Below, one piece after another: positions 59,579 through 64,000 of a DNA stretch of 64,000 nucleotides. The stretch is taken from NCBI RefSeq assembly GCF_009707705.1, contig NZ_WLYX01000001.1, forward strand, positions 1,550,001 through 1,614,000, read 5' to 3'. The DNA comes from Paludibacterium denitrificans. GTDB taxonomy: Bacteria; Pseudomonadota; Gammaproteobacteria; Burkholderiales; Chromobacteriaceae. Position 1 is the first letter of the stretch. Every line of letters starts with the position of its first letter. Under the pieces are notes generated by a model. That model was not told where the DNA came from. It saw nothing but the letters and a program-made list of their open reading frames with translations, and did no database searches. The translations under genes and the position numbers were made by a program.

Positions 59579-60418
59579 ATGCCTCGCCCACGACTCAAAT
59601 CCAGACTGTGGTGGGCGGCGTGTTTCGCGCTGGTGGCGGGGCTGGTCGGCTATCTGTACTGGATGCCGCCGATGGTCCCGGCCATGGCGGCTCCGAGCCC
59701 GACAAGGTTGGCCGAACAGGCGCAGCGGGCCTATCGGCAGCAGCACGCCATGCGCGCGGCCTCGGCTCCCGGCGAATGGCAACTGGCCGCGCTGGATAGC
59801 CAAAGCGGCGAACAGCTGCGCTATCTCGGCCGTTTTGCCCCGCCGCTGCCGGTAACGGACGCGCAGGGCGGACAATGGCTGCTGGGCAGTTTCAGCGCCA
59901 ATACCGAGGCTTCGGCCAACGCCGGGGAAGACAGCTTTGCCACCCCCGGTGTCAGCCGTCTGCTGCTGTGGCAGTTGCAGGGCGGGCGCTATGTGCTGCG
60001 CTCCGAGCGGCAACGCCAGTCAGGCAGCCAGGGCATGGCCCCGGCGGTGCGGATGCTGCAACTGGGGTCGCATGCCCGGGGCTGGGTGGTGGAAAGCCGC
60101 TATCTGCACATGGGCTATCAGTGGGCACAGGCAGAATTTTTCCTCGCCGCTGGCGGCGCCATCTTGCCTATGGGGCAGCTGGTAACGCGGGCGGATAACC
60201 GTGGTGCCTGTGTCGACGGCGCCGTGGAGTGTGCGCCGCCGACTGACCTGCAGGCACAGTGGCGGCTGGCCACACGGCCGGGCCTGCCGTTTTATCCGCT
60301 GGAAGTGCAGTGGTCCGGCATGCTTAACGGGCAGCGCATCGCGCGCCACCTGTCGCTGTTGCCGGAGCGCCACAGCCGACGCTATCCGTTTCCGGAAGCG
60401 TTGAATGTCAGTTTTTAG
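59579..60418 (+). CDS. Hypothetical membrane-anchored protein
   Basis: A 279-residue unbroken frame with one N-terminal membrane anchor ([19 protein letters not shown]). A probably periplasmic, Arg- and Gln-rich domain with two cysteines near the C-terminal third ([13 protein letters not shown]) follows. The Cys pair could form a disulfide. I do not recognise the family. It starts 18 bases after pagP and may share its transcript, which would suggest an envelope role. Confidence 0.7.
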   Translation: MPRPRLKSRLWWAACFALVAGLVGYLYWMPPMVPAMAAPSPTRLAEQAQRAYRQQHAMRAASAPGEWQLAALDSQSGEQLRYLGRFAPPLPVTDAQGGQWLLGSFSANTEASANAGEDSFATPGVSRLLLWQLQGGRYVLRSERQRQSGSQGMAPAVRMLQLGSHARGWVVESRYLHMGYQWAQAEFFLAAGGAILPMGQLVTRADNRGACVDGAVECAPPTDLQAQWRLATRPGLPFYPLEVQWSGMLNGQRIARHLSLLPERHSRRYPFPEALNVSF

Positions 60419-60506
60419 CCCGTACCCGCAGGGGTGCGGCAGATTAGAATAATCGCTTAGCTGTTCGCTCTGGCGGACACGGCAAACTCAACAAGGAACA
60501 AGCAAC

Positions 60507-61789
<1,283 letters not shown>

Positions 61790-61906
61790 GGCGGACGGCA
61801 CTGGCCCGCTGGACCATGCCTGCGCCGGTTTTTTACCGCGCCGGGCGTGATGGCCGTGCCGGGGAGGGGCTACAATAGCCCCTTTATTTTTGCTTGTGAT
61901 GATCCG

Positions 61907-62498
61907 ATGACGTCCGTGCGGCCCACTCCACTTTCCCGCCAGCGCCTGCCCAAGGCCGGGTTACAGCAGCAATTGCGTGGGCAGTTGCAGGCCGGAGGAG
62001 TGATTGCCTATTCCACCGAATCCTGCTTTGGCCCGGGCTGCGATCCGCTCAATGTGCAGGCCATTCGCCGCGTGCTGGCGATCAAGGCGCGCCCCAATTA
62101 CAAGGGGCTGATCGTGATTGCCGCCAGCATCGAACAAATCCGCCACCTGATCCAGCCGTTGTCGGCGGCACAGTATGCGGAACTTGCCCGCTACTGGCCC
62201 GGTCCTTATACCTTTCTGCTGCTTAGCGGCGCGGCGGGTGCCGCCCGCACTGCGTGGCCGACACCACAAAATTGCCGTGCGCGTGACGGCGCATGGCGAG
62301 GCGGCGGCGTTGTGTCGCTGTGTTGGCATGGCGCTGGTGTCCACGTCGGCCAACCGTGCCGGGCAGAAATCGCTGAAGACGGCGCGGGCTTGCCAACGCG
62401 AGTTCGGCCAACGTGTGCTGACTTTGCCGGGGCGCATTGGCAAGCGGCGCAAGCCGTCCAGCATTATCGATTTTGAAACCGGCCGCGTGCTGCGCTAG
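61907..62498 (+). CDS. TsaC/Sua5-YrdC family threonylcarbamoyl-AMP synthase
   Basis: The family makes threonylcarbamoyl-AMP for the t6A base of tRNA. AGGVIAYSTESCFGPGCDPLN, AIKARPNYKGLIVIAA, WPGPYTFLL and MALVSTSANRAGQ are typical. The KARP..KGL lysine and the STSAN motif hold the active site. Breaks lie at 62221-62227 (GCTTAGC) and near 62260. The length of about 197 residues matches the short TsaC form. A TACAAT element lies about 35 bases upstream. Confidence 0.87.
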
Positions 62499-62524
62499 GC
62501 CGCCTCATTCAACAAGGACATATC

Positions 62525-63192
62525 GTGCAACAGATTTCAATCCTGAGCCTGATCCTGAACGCCAGCGTGGTGGTGCAGATCGTCATGGCCGGGCTGGCTT
62601 TGGTTTCCGTGCTTTCCGGGCGTTGATCTTCAACAAGATCGTGGTGTTGCGCGCGGCGCGGCACGGCAGCGATGAGTTTGAACGGCGTTTCTGGAGCGGA
62701 GTGGACCTCAACCGGCTGTACGAGGACGCCAACCGGCGTAACGATACGCTGGGCATGGAGCGCATCTTCCAGTCCGGCTTTGCCGAATTCCTCAAACTGC
62801 GCGGCCGCTCCGGGGCCGAGCTGTCCGACATCATGGACGGCTCCCGCCGCGCCATGCGTGCCGCCGCCCAGCGCGAACTGGACGAGCTGGACAGCCACAC
62901 GCCGTTTCTCGCCACGGTTGGCTCGGTCAGCCCGTATGTCGGCCTGTTTGGCACGGTGTGGGGCATCATGCACGCCTTCATCGGGCTGGGTAACGCCGGG
63001 CAGGCCACCTTGTCCACGGTGGCACCGGGGATTGCCGAAGCGCTGATCGCCACGGCCATCGGCCTGTTTGCCGCCATCCCGGCGGTGGTGGCCTACAACC
63101 GCTTTGCCAGCGATGTCGACCGCATGACTTCGCGCTTCGATACCTTCATGGAAGAGTTTTCCAACATCCTGCAGCGTCTGGCCACGCGTTAA
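62525..63192 (+). CDS. tolQ: TolQ/ExbB/MotA family proton-channel protein, probably TolQ
   Basis: The protein has three membrane segments: the first in ILSLILNASVVVQIVMAGLA, then two in the conserved C-terminal half with TPFLATVGSVSPYVGLFGTVWGI and GIAEALIATAIGLFAAIPAVVAYN. The residues are those of TolQ, which drives outer-membrane constriction with TolR and TolA. The start is the GTG at 62525. A -1 break near 62618 is TTTCCGGGCG for TTTCCTGGGCG. No tolR follows: the next item is a palindrome and a convergent gene, so the partners lie elsewhere. Confidence 0.82.
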
Positions 63193-63209
63193 GCGCCTGA
63201 CGCGCAGCT

Positions 63210-63237
63210 AAAGGTTGGCCGAATTCGGCCAACCTTT
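63210..63237. repeat. Perfect 28-base palindrome of two dispersed repeats, shared terminator
   Basis: AAAGGTTGGCCGAA is followed without a gap by its exact complement TTCGGCCAACCTTT. The palindrome lies between the convergent stops of tolQ and the Lrp-type gene and probably ends both transcripts. It is the cleanest head-to-head pair of the 10-mer in the window. Confidence 0.88.
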
Positions 63238-63679
63238 CAGTCGTGTTCCGGCAGGGTCGGCAGCCGGGCCGGTACCGGCATGTCGATAATGATCGACGTC
63301 TGGGTGTCGCCATACTGCATCAGCCGCGCAATCAGCGCCTGCAGCGACGACATGGTATCCACTGCCACGCGAATCATCAGCCCGCTGCTGCCTGTGATCG
63401 ACGCACACTCCACCACCTCCGGCATATTGCGGATCTGCTCCACCACCGCGTAGTACTCCGGGTTCTTCACCGTCAACTCGATCAGGCAACGAATCGGCAA
63501 GCCCACCCGGCGGTATCGATTGCCGCGTGGTAGCCGGTAATCACCCCGGCGCGCTCCAGTTTTTCCACCCGCTCGGCCACCGCCGGGGCAGAAAGGTTCA
63601 CTTGCCGTGCCAGTTCGGCAAAGCGCATGCGGGCGTTGGCGTGCAGCGCCAGCAGGATTTTACGGTCGTACTTGTCCAT
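63237..63679 (-). CDS. Lrp/AsnC-family transcriptional regulator
   Basis: The N-terminal winged helix (DKYDRKILLALHANARMRFAELARQVNLSAPAVAERVEKLE) and a C-terminal RAM ligand domain (CLIELTVKNPEYYAVVEQIRNMPEVVECASITGSSGLMI) define the family. Members sense amino acids. A break near 63500 separates the two parts as read. The start ATG is at 63677-63679. Its target is likely the gene to the right of the window edge, on the other strand. Confidence 0.87.
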
Positions 63680-63946
63680 GCCTTCGTTTCAAAAGTTATT
63701 AGTGGTTACAACCGTTGAAAATAAGGTAATGATGGCAAAAATACAATGTTTATACATTAAACAATCGCCCCTCACGCCGTAGAATCTCGCCCTATCAAGA
63801 CGGCGGACGGCACTGTCCGGCTGCTCGCTGTTTTCCACTTGGAATGGTTGTCGCGCCTTCATCCCGTTGATGACCGCGCACACTGTCCTGGTGATCTCTT
63901 TGTCCCCGGTCTCACGTCAGATCAATACATTGACTACGACCCTTAA
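63680..63946. other. Divergent promoter region and possible leader peptide
   Basis: These 267 bases begin with an AT-rich stretch (63690-63760) fit for regulator binding. TAGAAT at 63780-63785 is a possible plus-strand -10 element. Behind it a short frame MVVAPSSR (63844-63870) ends in TGATG and overlaps a second ATG at 63869. That second frame contains INTLTTTLKG and runs through the terminator-like hairpin that follows. A leader peptide is possible but no good ribosome site is seen. Confidence 0.4.
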
Positions 63947-63978
63947 GGGCCTGTCCATTGGACAGGCCCTCTTTTCTT
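63947..63978 (+). terminator. Terminator or attenuator at the right edge
   Basis: GGGCCTGTCC (63947-63956) and GGACAGGCCC (63960-63969) form a 10-base stem with a three-base loop, followed by TCTTTTCTTT. No full gene precedes it on the plus strand, so it ends either a small RNA or a leader transcript. Confidence 0.75.
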
Positions 63979-64000
63979 TGTCCTTGCTCCATCCCGTTTT

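Overview
The window is a chromosomal segment of a betaproteobacterium of the order Neisseriales, most likely Chromobacteriaceae (the Chromobacterium/Vogesella/Aquitalea neighbourhood). This rests on the 16S rRNA, an rrn operon with Ile and Ala tRNAs in the spacer, a lipoyl-bearing E3 subunit of pyruvate dehydrogenase, and familiar gene pairs such as tamA-tamB, dusB-fis and birA-coaX. It is almost entirely core genome. I see no prophage, insertion sequence, transposase or CRISPR array.

Layout: argJ and a complete rRNA operon (1-7.1 kb); hldE C-terminal domain, birA, coaX, a SPOR protein, a DUF1275 membrane protein and agmatinase (7.3-12.4 kb); a Cache/PAS diguanylate cyclase (12.4-15.0 kb, minus); cobalamin genes cobT-cobC-cobS (minus) back to back with a cobalamin riboswitch and btuB-cobU-btuF (15.2-21.5 kb); zapB-like, zapA, 6S RNA and 5-formyl-THF cyclo-ligase (21.5-23 kb); small membrane and hydrolase genes (23-26.2 kb); leuS-lptE-holA (26.5-30.7 kb); a minus-strand block of can, nadD, rsfS and rlmH (32.8-35.1 kb); a sulfide/persulfide module with an MBL dioxygenase, an ArsR-type sensor, two YeeE/YedE proteins and a SulP transporter (35.5-39.5 kb); a BepA-like protease; the pyruvate dehydrogenase operon aceE-aceF-lpdA (41.3-47.6 kb); a chemoreceptor; tamA-tamB; RNase P RNA; dusB-fis; purH, pagP, an unknown gene and purD; tsaC-like and tolQ; an Lrp/AsnC regulator; and a possible leader/attenuator at the right edge (to 64 kb).

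Two window-wide signals go beyond ordinary annotation. First, the 10-mer TTCGGCCAAC (extended form TTCGGCCAACCTT) occurs about 55 times on both strands, roughly once per kilobase, inside genes and as head-to-head pairs that form terminator-like hairpins. It is absent from the rRNA operon. Its density and placement resemble the Neisseria DNA uptake sequence, but the sequence is different. Second, at least 30 genes or gene parts are broken at positions where protein alignment requires GCCGGC. In its place stand GCTTAAGC, GCTTAGC, GCCTAAGC, GCTAAGC or just GC. A smaller class has CCTGG read as CCGG, and even the invariant 16S ATTAGATACCCTGG motif is altered. Because essential genes are hit, I read these as systematic sequencing errors at modified motifs rather than pseudogenes. 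They imply GCCGGC-specific (and perhaps CCWGG-type) DNA methylation in this strain. Coordinates of affected genes are given as the full reconstructed span.
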